Shown one piece after another: positions 15,738 through 22,781 of a DNA stretch of 22,781 bases. A model generated the notes under the pieces. That model was not told where the DNA came from. It worked only from the letters and a program-made list of their open reading frames with translations, and did not search any database. This stretch comes from JBDGYE01 sp039584255 (GTDB lineage Bacteria; Gemmatimonadota; Gemmatimonadetes; Palauibacterales; Palauibacteraceae). The position numbers were made by a program, and so were the translations under genes. Location of the stretch: NCBI GenBank assembly GCA_039584255.1, contig JBDGYE010000037.1, forward strand, positions 1 through 22,781. The letters run 5' to 3'. Position 1 is the first letter of the stretch, and every line of letters begins with the position of its first letter.

Positions 15738-18053
15738 TCAGGCTCCGGCATCCGCCCTCAGGCGGGCCAACCGCTCGGGGGTGTCTCTCATGAATACGGC
15801 CTCGCGAACACCGTCGCCCGCGAGCTCCAGCAGCTTCTCGTAGCTCGCCGCTGCCAAAGTCTGTTCGCCGAGCGCTTCGTGCGCGCGCCCCCGCAGGTAG
15901 AGGGCAGCGTGCAGAGGGAACGGAGCGAACCGATTGCCGGCGCCGCTGATGGTCTCGAGTGTCTTGGTCAGGCCCAGCGCCTCGCTCGCCTGTCCGGCCT
16001 CGATCAGCGCGAGGCTCTCTTCTCCCAGTCCTGGGAAGGCGTTCGGCCTTGGCGCTCCGGCGAGTTCCCGGCTCTCGTCGAACAGGCCTACCGCGGCTGC
16101 GGCGTCGTCTCTGTAGAAAGCGATGATCCCGTCGGCCAGCCGCAGGAGGATCTCGGCCCGATCCCTTATCAGAGAGGGTGCCGAGTCGAACCGGGCGGCC
16201 GCCGAGTCGCGCACCGCGAGCATCTCATCGATGCGCTCCTGCTGACCGTACACGGCGAGCAGGCCAAACAGGACGTTCTGGTTGAGCGGGTCGATCTCGT
16301 CCGCATCGTAGTAGGCTTCCTCCGCCTCGTCGTACGCTCCCGTGACGTTCGCGAAACCTGCCGATTCGAGCAGCGGCGCCAGCCTGAGGTCTCCCCTGCC
16401 CAGTTCCGCGGCCCGTTCTGCAGCCCTGCGGTACGCGGCCAGGCCGTCCCTGTAGCGGCCCTGGGCCACGTAGGTATCGCCCTGAAGCCGCCGGACCCAC
16501 ACCGAGGCGTCCGGGTCCTCGACTTCCATGTAAGGCTCCAGCGCGGCGCGCGCCCCCCGGGGATCGTTCTCCCGCAAGTAGGAGCGCACGAGGTGCTCGT
16601 ACGAGGCGAGGAAGCCCGGCTCGATGCGCAGGGCCTCCCGGAACTCCGCTCGCGCCTCCTCGTGCCGACCGACCATCTCCAGGATCTCGGCCCGCGAATC
16701 GTGGGGGTTCGCCTGACCCGGCTCCAGCTCCAGGTAACGCAGGCTCAGCGTATCGGCTCCAACCTCGTCTCCGCGCCGTCCGGCCATGTAGGCCAGGTGG
16801 TTGATGCCCGGCGCGAAATACGGGTCCAGTCGAACGGCCTCCTCGATAACCCGTCGGCCTTCCTCAGCGCGCCCCTGCCCGTCGTAGAAGACGCCGAGCT
16901 GGTACCGGGCCTCCTTCTCATCCGGGTACCTCTCGATGAGCTCCTGGAGAAGCCTTTGGCCTTCCTCGAGGTCGCCGCTGAGCTCTGCCGCGAACATCGC
17001 CTCGATCATGAATCGGTCCCGCTCCGACGCCTTTTCCTTGTACTGGTCGGCCTTCACGTAGGCGAACACCGCCTCCTGCGCCGTGTTCGCTCTATCTGCC
17101 AGCCGCAGCCAGGCGAGGGCGAACGTGGAGTCGAGCTCTACCGCGCGCCGGAAGTGGGATTCGGCCTGCTCGTACAGGAACCGGCGCTCCGCGAGAAGCC
17201 CCTCCTGGTACTCCCGGTAGGCGTCGAGGCTGCCAGTTGCGAGCCGCGCCACGGACGTGAGCTCGGTCGGCGTGATTGTCTGGCCGAGAAGATCGCTGGA
17301 GAGCTTCGCCGAGACGTCATCCACCAGGGCGAAGACATCCGAGCCGCGCGACTGCTCCGCGGCCTCGATCGTCCCATCCTCCAGGTCGATGATCTGGACG
17401 TCGACGCGCACCTCGTCACCGATCACCATGAAAGAGCCCCGCACGAGGGTTCGCGCTCCCGACTGGGATGCGATCCGGAGCGCCTGGTCCTCCGGAATGC
17501 TCTCGGTCTCGCCGCGACCCGCCTGCCGCATGAGGTCCAGCAGGCGTTGCGCGCTCACCACGCGCAGGGTCGAGAACTGGGCGAGGTTCGTTGTCAGCAT
17601 GTCCGCGAGGCCGGGACCGAGCCAGTCGAGGCTGTCCGCTCCGGTGTTGTTGGCGAGCGGCAGCACAGCGACAGAACCCTCGCCGAGATCCGACGGAGGC
17701 GTACCGGCCGGCGCGAGGAACGCCTCCCGCGGCTCTGGTGTCTGCTGCATGAGGATCCAAGTCGAGCCGAGGACGGCCGAGAGCAACAGCGCGCTGACCA
17801 TCACGGCTTCCGCGCGCGGTATCGTCTGGCGCCCGGGCACGCCGTGGAACCAGGTGACGATCAGCGCGATCGGGAAGCCGACAGCTATGAGCAGGAGGCT
17901 CACATCGAGGAGCGCGCGATCGACCGCGTAGTTGTCGACCACGAATCCGATGAACTCCAGCGCCACCCACCCCGCGCCCAGATACAGGACTGCGGTACGC
18001 GGGACGTGGCGCTCCCGGAGCTGTCGCAGGAACCTCTTGAGCTCGTCCGTCAT
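15738..18053 (-). CDS. Three-TM protein with FlgO/CsgG-like domain and TPR repeats (intact paralogue)
   Basis: Predicted 771 aa. A basic N-terminus is followed by three hydrophobic segments (about 18-40, 48-68 and 82-103). A FlgO/CsgG-like domain (about 126-235) begins GSVAVLPLANNTGADSLDWLGPGLADM and contains LRVVSAQRLLDLMRQ. From about 265 to the end the protein is helical and TPR-like, with recurring A..F/Y...A...D motifs such as AESHFRRAVELDSTFALAWLRL and AEFREALRIEPGFLASYEHL. Such proteins resemble the sensory parts of TPR-bearing kinases and cyclases, but no kinase, cyclase or DNA-binding domain is visible. The role is probably a membrane scaffold or regulator; this is inferred. The C-terminus ends ELAGDGVREAVFMRDTPERLARLRADAG. 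It lies 38 bases downstream of the tail of a paralogue (18299-20449) and looks like a tandem duplicate. The ATG is clear; no stronger upstream start exists. Confidence 0.85.
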   Translation of the reverse strand: MTDELKRFLRQLRERHVPRTAVLYLGAGWVALEFIGFVVDNYAVDRALLDVSLLLIAVGFPIALIVTWFHGVPGRQTIPRAEAVMVSALLLSAVLGSTWILMQQTPEPREAFLAPAGTPPSDLGEGSVAVLPLANNTGADSLDWLGPGLADMLTTNLAQFSTLRVVSAQRLLDLMRQAGRGETESIPEDQALRIASQSGARTLVRGSFMVIGDEVRVDVQIIDLEDGTIEAAEQSRGSDVFALVDDVSAKLSSDLLGQTITPTELTSVARLATGSLDAYREYQEGLLAERRFLYEQAESHFRRAVELDSTFALAWLRLADRANTAQEAVFAYVKADQYKEKASERDRFMIEAMFAAELSGDLEEGQRLLQELIERYPDEKEARYQLGVFYDGQGRAEEGRRVIEEAVRLDPYFAPGINHLAYMAGRRGDEVGADTLSLRYLELEPGQANPHDSRAEILEMVGRHEEARAEFREALRIEPGFLASYEHLVRSYLRENDPRGARAALEPYMEVEDPDASVWVRRLQGDTYVAQGRYRDGLAAYRRAAERAAELGRGDLRLAPLLESAGFANVTGAYDEAEEAYYDADEIDPLNQNVLFGLLAVYGQQERIDEMLAVRDSAAARFDSAPSLIRDRAEILLRLADGIIAFYRDDAAAAVGLFDESRELAGAPRPNAFPGLGEESLALIEAGQASEALGLTKTLETISGAGNRFAPFPLHAALYLRGRAHEALGEQTLAAASYEKLLELAGDGVREAVFMRDTPERLARLRADAGA

Positions 18054-18091
18054 AGACGGCGAAACTAGGTGGGATTCACCCGGCGGGCCAG

Positions 18092-18298
18092 CTATGGCGG
18101 GCCAGCTCCCGCTGCGGAATCTGCCGCCGACGGAAGGCTCGGGTCACCGACGGAGGCCTTGAGACGCTCGAGGCGCTCCCTGGTGTCCCACATGAACGCA
18201 ATCTGCCGGAGTCCCTCACCGGCCATCCGGTACAGACGGTCGTACTGTTGGATCGCCCTCCCGGCGTCGCCCATCGCCTCGTAAGCTCGCCCTCGTTC
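18092..18298 (-). pseudogene. Conserved C-terminal tail of the upstream TPR paralogue, cut off by an in-frame TAG
   Basis: Directly after the TAG at 18299-18301, and in the same frame, the sequence stays open for about 68 codons. It starts ERGRAYEAMGDAGRAIQQYD and includes MAGEGLRQIAFMWDTRERLERLKA before a TAG at 18092-18094. The intact paralogue ends RGRAHEALGE...LAGDGVREAVFMRDTPERLARLRADAG, so this is the missing last TPR and C-terminal helix. An ATG at 18274 could in principle start a separate 60-residue peptide, but similarity begins before it. The stretch is therefore best read as the amputated or read-through end of the same gene. Confidence 0.75.
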
Positions 18299-20449
18299 CT
18301 AGATCTTCGCCTGTTCGTTGAGCGGGAGCTCGCGGTCTCCGGTCCGGATCGGAGTCACGCCCGCCATGCGCCCGATTGTCGCGAGGGCCTCGTCAGCCCG
18401 CCCGAGCTCGATCAGCGCCTCGATCTCTTCGCGGAAGACGTACTGCAAACTGAAATTGGCCCGGGCCTGCTCCATCAGCTTCACCGAGCGCTCCAGGTTC
18501 CCCTCGTAGTAAGCGATCAGGCCGTCGGTGAAGCGAAGGCCCTGATTGGCGAAGGCGCGGAAGTTCTCCGGAACCTGGTCGAGGTTGCCCACGACGGCTT
18601 GCCTGATCGCCCGCATTCGGTCCACCTGTCCCTGCTGCCCCAGCGCCACGAGGCTCCCGAAAAAGGCCTCCTGGTTGTACGAATCGATCATCCGCGCCGC
18701 CTGGAAAGAGGCTTGCGCTCCGTCGAAGTCGCCCACCGCGGAGGCCAGCTTGCCGGCGTCCAGGAGGGCCAGCAGCCTCAGATCATCGCGGTCCAGTTCG
18801 CTCGCTCGCGCTGCCGCCTGCCGGTATCCGTCGAGTCCATCCAGGTAACTGCCCTCCGCTACGTAGGTGTCGGCCGAGAGGAGGCGCACCCAGACGGCCG
18901 CGTCGGGGTCGTCGGTGCCCAGGTGCGTGACCAGCTCGGCCCTCGCGCCGGCCATGTCTCCCGCACGCAGGTAGGAGCGGACCAGGTGCTGGTACCCATG
19001 GACGAAGCTCTCTTCGATCGCTACGGCTTCCCGGAACGCCTCGCGGCCCTCATCGGGCCGGCCCAGCATCTCCAGGATCTCTCCACGCGAGTCCCAGGGG
19101 TTCGGCTGTCCGGGCTCCAGATCCAGGTAGCGCAGGCTGAGCGAGTCGGCGGCGGTGCAGTCGGCGGCTCGGGCCGCCATGTAGGCCAGCTCGTTGTACG
19201 CCGGGGCGTAGAAGGGATCCAGGCGGAGTATCTCCTCCAGGGCTCGGCGGTGGTCGTCCCTCCGGTCCGTCTGGCTGTACAGCACGGCCAGCCAGGAACG
19301 AGCCTCCTTGTCGTCAGGGTACTTGGCGATCAGCTCCTCAAAGCTCCGCTCGGCGGTCTCCGACTCGAAGCTGATGAACGACAGAATGGCCTCTATCATC
19401 AGGCGATCACGCTCCGAGGTTCCCTCAATGAAACGCTCCGCCTGGCCCATCGCGCTGGTGGCTTCGGCCACGTTCTGCTGCCGGAACAGGTTCAGCCCCA
19501 ACCTCAGCCACGCAACCGCGAAAGTGGAATCCATCCCTACGGCCCGCCGATAGTGTGCCTCGGCGCGCTCGTACAGGAATCGTCGCTCCGCGAGAACGCC
19601 CTCACGGTACTTCCGAAAGGCGTCGAGGCTGCCGGTGGCGAGCTGGGCGACAGGCGTGAGCTCGGTGGGCTCGACTCCCCCGGCCAGAAGGTGGGGCGAC
19701 AGGCGCCGCGAGAGCTCGTCGACCAGCTCGTAGACGTCGTCTCCCGTGGCGTGCTCGGCATCGATAACGGTGCCGTCGCCCAGGTCGATGAGCCGGAGGT
19801 CCATCCGCAAGCGGCCTCCGGAGCCCGCGATCGAGCCCCGGACCATCGCCCGGGCGCCCGAGGCCGAGGCGATGTTCAGTGCCAAGTCCTCCGGGATGCG
19901 GTCCGATTCCTCCCGACCCGCCTGGCGCATCAGGTCCAACAGCCGCTCAACGCTCACCACGCGGACAGCCTGAAGCTGGGCGAGGTTTGTGGTCAGCATG
20001 TCTGCCAGACCCGTGCCCAGCCAGTCGAGGCTGTCCGCGCCCGTGTTGTTCGTGAGCGGCAGGATCGCCACCGAGCCCTCTCCCAGGTCGGCGACGGTGC
20101 CCACGGGCTCCAGCTCCGCCACGCGCTCCTCTGGAACCTCGCGCCCCAGGAGCAGCACCGACCCGATGAGCGCGACCGCTCCAAGAGCCGCCAGCATCCC
20201 CAGCTCTGCACGCTTTACGCGCTGCGTTCCCTTCGGCCCGTGATACCACGAAACGACTAGGGCAGCAGGGAGTCCGACCGTGAGCAGGAAGAGGGTGAGG
20301 TCCAAGACGGTGCGGCTGGCGTCGTAGTTCTGGACGACGAACTCGACGAGCTGGGCGACGACCCACGCGCCGCCGGCGTACAGGACCGCGGTGCGCACGA
20401 TGTGCCTCGCGCGCAGCTCGGCCCCCAAACTCTTCCAGCGCTCCGACAT
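18299..20449 (-). CDS. Three-TM, FlgO/CsgG-like TPR protein, prematurely terminated paralogue
   Basis: Predicted 716 aa as it stands, about 785 aa if the internal TAG is ignored. The architecture equals the neighbour at 15738-18053: three hydrophobic segments (about 18-39, 48-68, 82-101), a FlgO/CsgG-like domain from about 125 (GSVAILPLTNNTGADSLDWLGTGLADM) and many TPR-like helices. Several segments are nearly identical, for example AERRFLYERAEAHYRRAV, SLRYLDLEPGQPNPWDSRGEILEMLGR and YQHLVRSYLRAGD. The frame stops at TAG (18299-18301) right after LPLNEQAKI. The paralogue has Tyr at this place, and the conserved tail continues in frame after the stop. A single base change from a Tyr codon would explain it. 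Without the tail the last TPR and terminal helix are lost; whether the short form works is unknown. The ATG is clear. It starts 167 bases downstream of the DUF4139 gene. Confidence 0.85.
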   Translation of the reverse strand: MSERWKSLGAELRARHIVRTAVLYAGGAWVVAQLVEFVVQNYDASRTVLDLTLFLLTVGLPAALVVSWYHGPKGTQRVKRAELGMLAALGAVALIGSVLLLGREVPEERVAELEPVGTVADLGEGSVAILPLTNNTGADSLDWLGTGLADMLTTNLAQLQAVRVVSVERLLDLMRQAGREESDRIPEDLALNIASASGARAMVRGSIAGSGGRLRMDLRLIDLGDGTVIDAEHATGDDVYELVDELSRRLSPHLLAGGVEPTELTPVAQLATGSLDAFRKYREGVLAERRFLYERAEAHYRRAVGMDSTFAVAWLRLGLNLFRQQNVAEATSAMGQAERFIEGTSERDRLMIEAILSFISFESETAERSFEELIAKYPDDKEARSWLAVLYSQTDRRDDHRRALEEILRLDPFYAPAYNELAYMAARAADCTAADSLSLRYLDLEPGQPNPWDSRGEILEMLGRPDEGREAFREAVAIEESFVHGYQHLVRSYLRAGDMAGARAELVTHLGTDDPDAAVWVRLLSADTYVAEGSYLDGLDGYRQAAARASELDRDDLRLLALLDAGKLASAVGDFDGAQASFQAARMIDSYNQEAFFGSLVALGQQGQVDRMRAIRQAVVGNLDQVPENFRAFANQGLRFTDGLIAYYEGNLERSVKLMEQARANFSLQYVFREEIEALIELGRADEALATIGRMAGVTPIRTGDRELPLNEQAKI

Positions 20450-20562
20450 CGACTGCCTCGCTCTTCCACGCCTGCGGTGACGGTCGCAACTAGGTGCCGT
20501 TCCCCGACTGTGTCACGCAAGTTACACCGGATCGATGCGAGGGAGCCCCGCCCGCGGAAGCG

Positions 20563-20578
20563 GACAGGGTCCCCTGTC
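20563..20578. other. Short perfect inverted repeat between DUF4139 and the TPR genes
   Basis: GACAGGG and CCCTGTC are separated by two bases, 38 bases after the DUF4139 stop codon and 113 bases before the TPR paralogue start. It could form a compact hairpin or serve as a protein-binding site. No T-run follows on either strand, so a classical intrinsic terminator is unlikely. The rest of the 167-base gap holds nothing recognisable. Confidence 0.3.
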
Positions 20579-20616
20579 GCGCCTTGAGTTCCGGCGACCT
20601 GAATCGCCTCAGCGGT

Positions 20617-22116
20617 TCAGCACCACCGAACGCGCACGCGGTACGTGATCGTCTCGTCGCCTCGGGCGGGCACTTCCACCGTGTACTTGAAGGTGTGCGC
20701 GTCCAGTTTCTCCGCCCTGTGGCTGGACGAGATAATCTCCCAATCGGCCATCACCGGCTCGAAGATCTCCACCTCGACGTCCTCGTCCTTGTGGTTCCGC
20801 AGGTTGATCTCCCACGAGCTCTCGGTGACGCAGGTGGCGATCACGTCGAAGTCCATCTGCTTCCGGTCGCCGACGACGTCGAAGGCTTCGCCCATCTTTA
20901 TCCGGACCGTCTCGTCACGCGGCGTGTGGTCGATGCGATCCTCGCCGATGAATTGCTGCGCGCCGGAGCTGTCCTCCTTGTAGACCCGGACGATTCCGGC
21001 CGGGAGCGGCATGCCGAGCCGGTTCTTCTCGCTGTTCTCGAAGTCCAGATAGACCCCGACCTTCTGGTTCGCCTCCACCTGTCCGTACTGTCCTCGGTAG
21101 TAGTAGGCGGCTCCGTAATAGATCAGGCGCTTCCGGATCCCGAAGTCGGAGGCCTCGAGCAGCGTGACCTGCTTCTGCTCGTTGTTGAGCAGGCTGGTGG
21201 GCCGCTGCAGCGTGTACAGGTGGTACTCGAAGAAGGCCTCCTCGGCGAATGCCTGGTCCATGGCCGCCTCGGCCACCGCCATCGATTTCCTCGCCCGCTC
21301 CCAGGCCTCGCCTTCCGAGACTCTCTGGACGTCGCCCGCCACGAGCTTGAGCCGGGCGTTCTCGTACGAGGCGCCGCTCTGGTTGGTGAGGGTCACCCAA
21401 CCCGTGACATCGCCACGGCTGTCGTCCTCGCTCACCACCATCACGTAGTCGGCCTTCCAGTTGAGGTTGCGTGTGAGGTAGGAGGCTTCGACGCGCTGGC
21501 GCGCCTCCCGGCTGTCCAGCAGCCAGACCAGGGTGGGCCTCGAGATCAGATTGTCCGGGACCTCCGGAAAGGCGATTCGGCCCGGGTAGTTGAAGGTGAT
21601 CTCGTCGCCGATCTTGAGGATCGTCCCCTGGTTCACCGACAGGACCTCGGCGTCCACCACCTCGTCCCGCCCTTCCTTCTCGTTCCAGCGGTATACCTTC
21701 ACCCTGCGACCCACGTACTTCTCCAGCAGCTTCTGTGGGCTCAGCAGGTCGTACTGGTAGTTCTGCTCGAGCACGACGAGCGGATTGCCTCTTCCGAGAG
21801 GCCGTATGTGGACCGTTTCGGGCTGTATCGCGGAGGCCACGTCCCCGAACTCGAGCGCCACGCGACCGCTCACCAGGTTCAGGTCTCGGACCTCCCGCAC
21901 CAGCCCGAAGTTCTGGTTGTAGACCGTGATTGCCACCGATTCCCGGTCGGCGGCGGTGGATCGAAGCCTGGGGATCGCGTCTTGGGCGGCGGCAACGTCC
22001 GCTTCCAGGGGCTCCCCACGGGACACCTGCTGTGCCTTCGCGTGCGGCGGATCGGGCACCAGGGCCAGCCATAAGAAGACCGGCGCCACGAGAGCCGTGC
22101 TGAGAGCTTTCCACAT
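20617..22116 (-). CDS. DUF4139 domain-containing exported protein
   Basis: Predicted 499 aa. A signal peptide covers about residues 1-29 (MWKALSTALVAPVFLWLALV, ending AKAQ). The mature part is a DUF4139-type all-beta protein. It begins SVAITVYNQNFGLVREVRDLNL (60-81) followed by GRVALEFGDVASAIQPETV. It includes TLVWLLDSREARQRVEASYLTRNLNWKADYVMVV and the late VYKEDSSGAQQFIGEDRIDHTP and VTESSWEINLRNHKDEDVEVEI segments, which are family hallmarks. Function in bacteria is not established; a cell-envelope or surface role is likely from the signal peptide. No catalytic motif is visible. The ATG has AGGAGA upstream. The gene lies 113 bases downstream of the short-chain dehydrogenase and upstream of the TPR pair, on the same strand, but the gaps are too long to claim an operon. 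Confidence 0.9.
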   Translation of the reverse strand: MWKALSTALVAPVFLWLALVPDPPHAKAQQVSRGEPLEADVAAAQDAIPRLRSTAADRESVAITVYNQNFGLVREVRDLNLVSGRVALEFGDVASAIQPETVHIRPLGRGNPLVVLEQNYQYDLLSPQKLLEKYVGRRVKVYRWNEKEGRDEVVDAEVLSVNQGTILKIGDEITFNYPGRIAFPEVPDNLISRPTLVWLLDSREARQRVEASYLTRNLNWKADYVMVVSEDDSRGDVTGWVTLTNQSGASYENARLKLVAGDVQRVSEGEAWERARKSMAVAEAAMDQAFAEEAFFEYHLYTLQRPTSLLNNEQKQVTLLEASDFGIRKRLIYYGAAYYYRGQYGQVEANQKVGVYLDFENSEKNRLGMPLPAGIVRVYKEDSSGAQQFIGEDRIDHTPRDETVRIKMGEAFDVVGDRKQMDFDVIATCVTESSWEINLRNHKDEDVEVEIFEPVMADWEIISSSHRAEKLDAHTFKYTVEVPARGDETITYRVRVRWC

Positions 22117-22229
22117 CGTATCATCTCCTGCGAAAGGGTCTGTTTTCGCTTCTTCACACGGGATGACGAATCAGGTGGCCTGGTTTGCACAGCAGTCCCG
22201 AAGCCTGACGCGCTCCGGGTGCTGCGGTA

Positions 22230-22781
22230 TCAGGCTTCGTCGCGATCCAGCACGTAGACGTTCCGCTGGGCGGTTGGGAGCAGAACGAGGTCGAACACGT
22301 TGACATGGGCGGGCCGGGTGAGTACGAAGTGGACGCACTCCGCCACGTCCCGCGGCGCGAGGGGTCGGAACCCTCGGTATACGGATTCCGCCTTGTCCGC
22401 GTCGCCGTGGAAGCGGACGAGTGAGAACTCGGTCTCGACGAACCCGGGATCGATGCTGGATATCCGGACATCGGTGCCGGCGACGTCCAGGTTCATGCCC
22501 TCGGTCAGGGCGCGCACCGCGAACTTGGTGGCGTTGTAGACGTTGCCTCGAGGATAGACCTGGTGGCCGGCGGTGCTGCCGATGTTGACCACATGTCCGG
22601 TGCCCCGATCCACCATATGAGGCAGGATCGCCCGGGTCACGTTCAGCAGCCCCTTCACGTTGGTGTCGATCATCCGGTCCCAGTCCTCGTGGTCGCCCTC
22701 CTGGACGGTGGCGAGTCCGCTGGCAAGGCCGGCGTTATTGAGCAGGGCGTCGGGGATCCGGCCACGGTCCAGCAGCGCCTC
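22230..22781 (-). CDS. YdfG-like short-chain dehydrogenase/reductase (N-terminus outside the window)
   Basis: 183 residues are visible; the reading frame is open to the right edge, so the Gly-rich cofactor motif is missing from view. The fragment contains the structural NNAG motif (visible residues 15-18) and the classical SDR triad: Ser69 in NIGSTAG, Tyr82 and Lys86 in YNATK. The sequence follows E. coli YdfG closely: NNAGLA.G, EDW..MIDTN.KGL...TRA.LP.MV, GNVY.ATK, PG.V.TEFS.VRF.GD..KAE and PAHVN. YdfG is an NADP-dependent 3-hydroxy acid (L-allo-threonine/serine) dehydrogenase acting in the cytoplasm, and the same reaction type is likely here although not proven. An internal ATG at 22673 lies inside a conserved segment (DWDRMIDTN) and is not the real start. 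The gap of 113 bases after the stop shows no clear terminator. Confidence 0.93.
   Translation of the reverse strand, partial: EALLDRGRIPDALLNNAGLASGLATVQEGDHEDWDRMIDTNVKGLLNVTRAILPHMVDRGTGHVVNIGSTAGHQVYPRGNVYNATKFAVRALTEGMNLDVAGTDVRISSIDPGFVETEFSLVRFHGDADKAESVYRGFRPLAPRDVAECVHFVLTRPAHVNVFDLVLLPTAQRNVYVLDRDEA

Noticed and set aside
15600..18068. Long plus-strand open frame (822 codons) opposite the TPR gene
   Set aside because: It mirrors the minus-strand gene, has no domain-like content and is rich in Arg/Pro/Gly/Val as expected for antisense frames in high-GC coding DNA.
18248..20260. Long plus-strand open frame (670 codons) opposite the second TPR gene
   Set aside because: Same reason: a shadow of a gene with clear FlgO-like and TPR content on the minus strand.
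20494..22074. Plus-strand open frame opposite DUF4139
   Set aside because: The minus strand encodes a recognisable signal peptide and family motifs; the plus frame has none.
1..22781. tRNA, rRNA, CRISPR array, insertion sequence or prophage
   Set aside because: No cloverleaf-like gene, repeat-spacer pattern, transposase, integrase or terminal inverted repeats were found by reading both strands; a covariance-model search was not possible.

Overview
The window is a high-GC stretch of bacterial chromosome. Its content suggests a Gemmatimonadota-like or related soil or marine lineage: a DUF5916 outer-membrane protein, large TPR membrane proteins with an N-terminal FlgO/CsgG-like domain, a carboxypeptidase-regulatory-like TonB receptor and a cytochrome c/copper monooxygenase lipoprotein. 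This placement is an inference from gene content; no rRNA or other phylogenetic marker is present. Genes are densely packed and almost all on the minus strand. I see no tRNA, rRNA, CRISPR array, insertion sequence or phage gene.

Layout from left to right. Positions 2-85 hold the last codons of a plus-strand gene that looks like the C-terminus of a TolC-family efflux protein. On the minus strand, 158-2479 is a TonB-dependent receptor whose plug resembles copper receptors of the OprC/NosA type. Just upstream, 2587-2991 encodes a small secreted Cys/His-rich protein, and the two look like a metal-uptake module. A PPK2-family polyphosphate kinase (3081-3962, minus) is divergent from a plus-strand lipoprotein (4170-5594) that joins a CxxCH cytochrome to a PHM-like copper monooxygenase fold with all copper ligands recognisable. 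A secreted M1 metallopeptidase (5637-7322, minus) follows, with a perfect 7-bp inverted repeat upstream of it.

The centre (7472-11701, minus) is a probable operon, transcribed in this order: M20D amidohydrolase, a GNAT acetyltransferase fused to a C-terminal cyclic-nucleotide-binding domain (start overlapping the preceding stop in a TTGA), and a GTPase-like protein of the cyclic 2,3-diphosphoglycerate synthetase family. This set is the best candidate here for a poorly described system. Next come a rhomboid protease with a C-terminal tail (11918-12718) and a DUF5916 outer-membrane protein (12768-15521) with a consensus TATAAT upstream.

The right part (15738-20449) is a tandem pair of paralogous three-TM, FlgO-like, TPR proteins. 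The upstream copy is interrupted by an in-frame TAG at a position where its paralogue has Tyr, while the remaining ~67 codons stay open and conserved. The window ends with a DUF4139 exported protein (20617-22116) and a truncated YdfG-like short-chain dehydrogenase (22230 to the edge).
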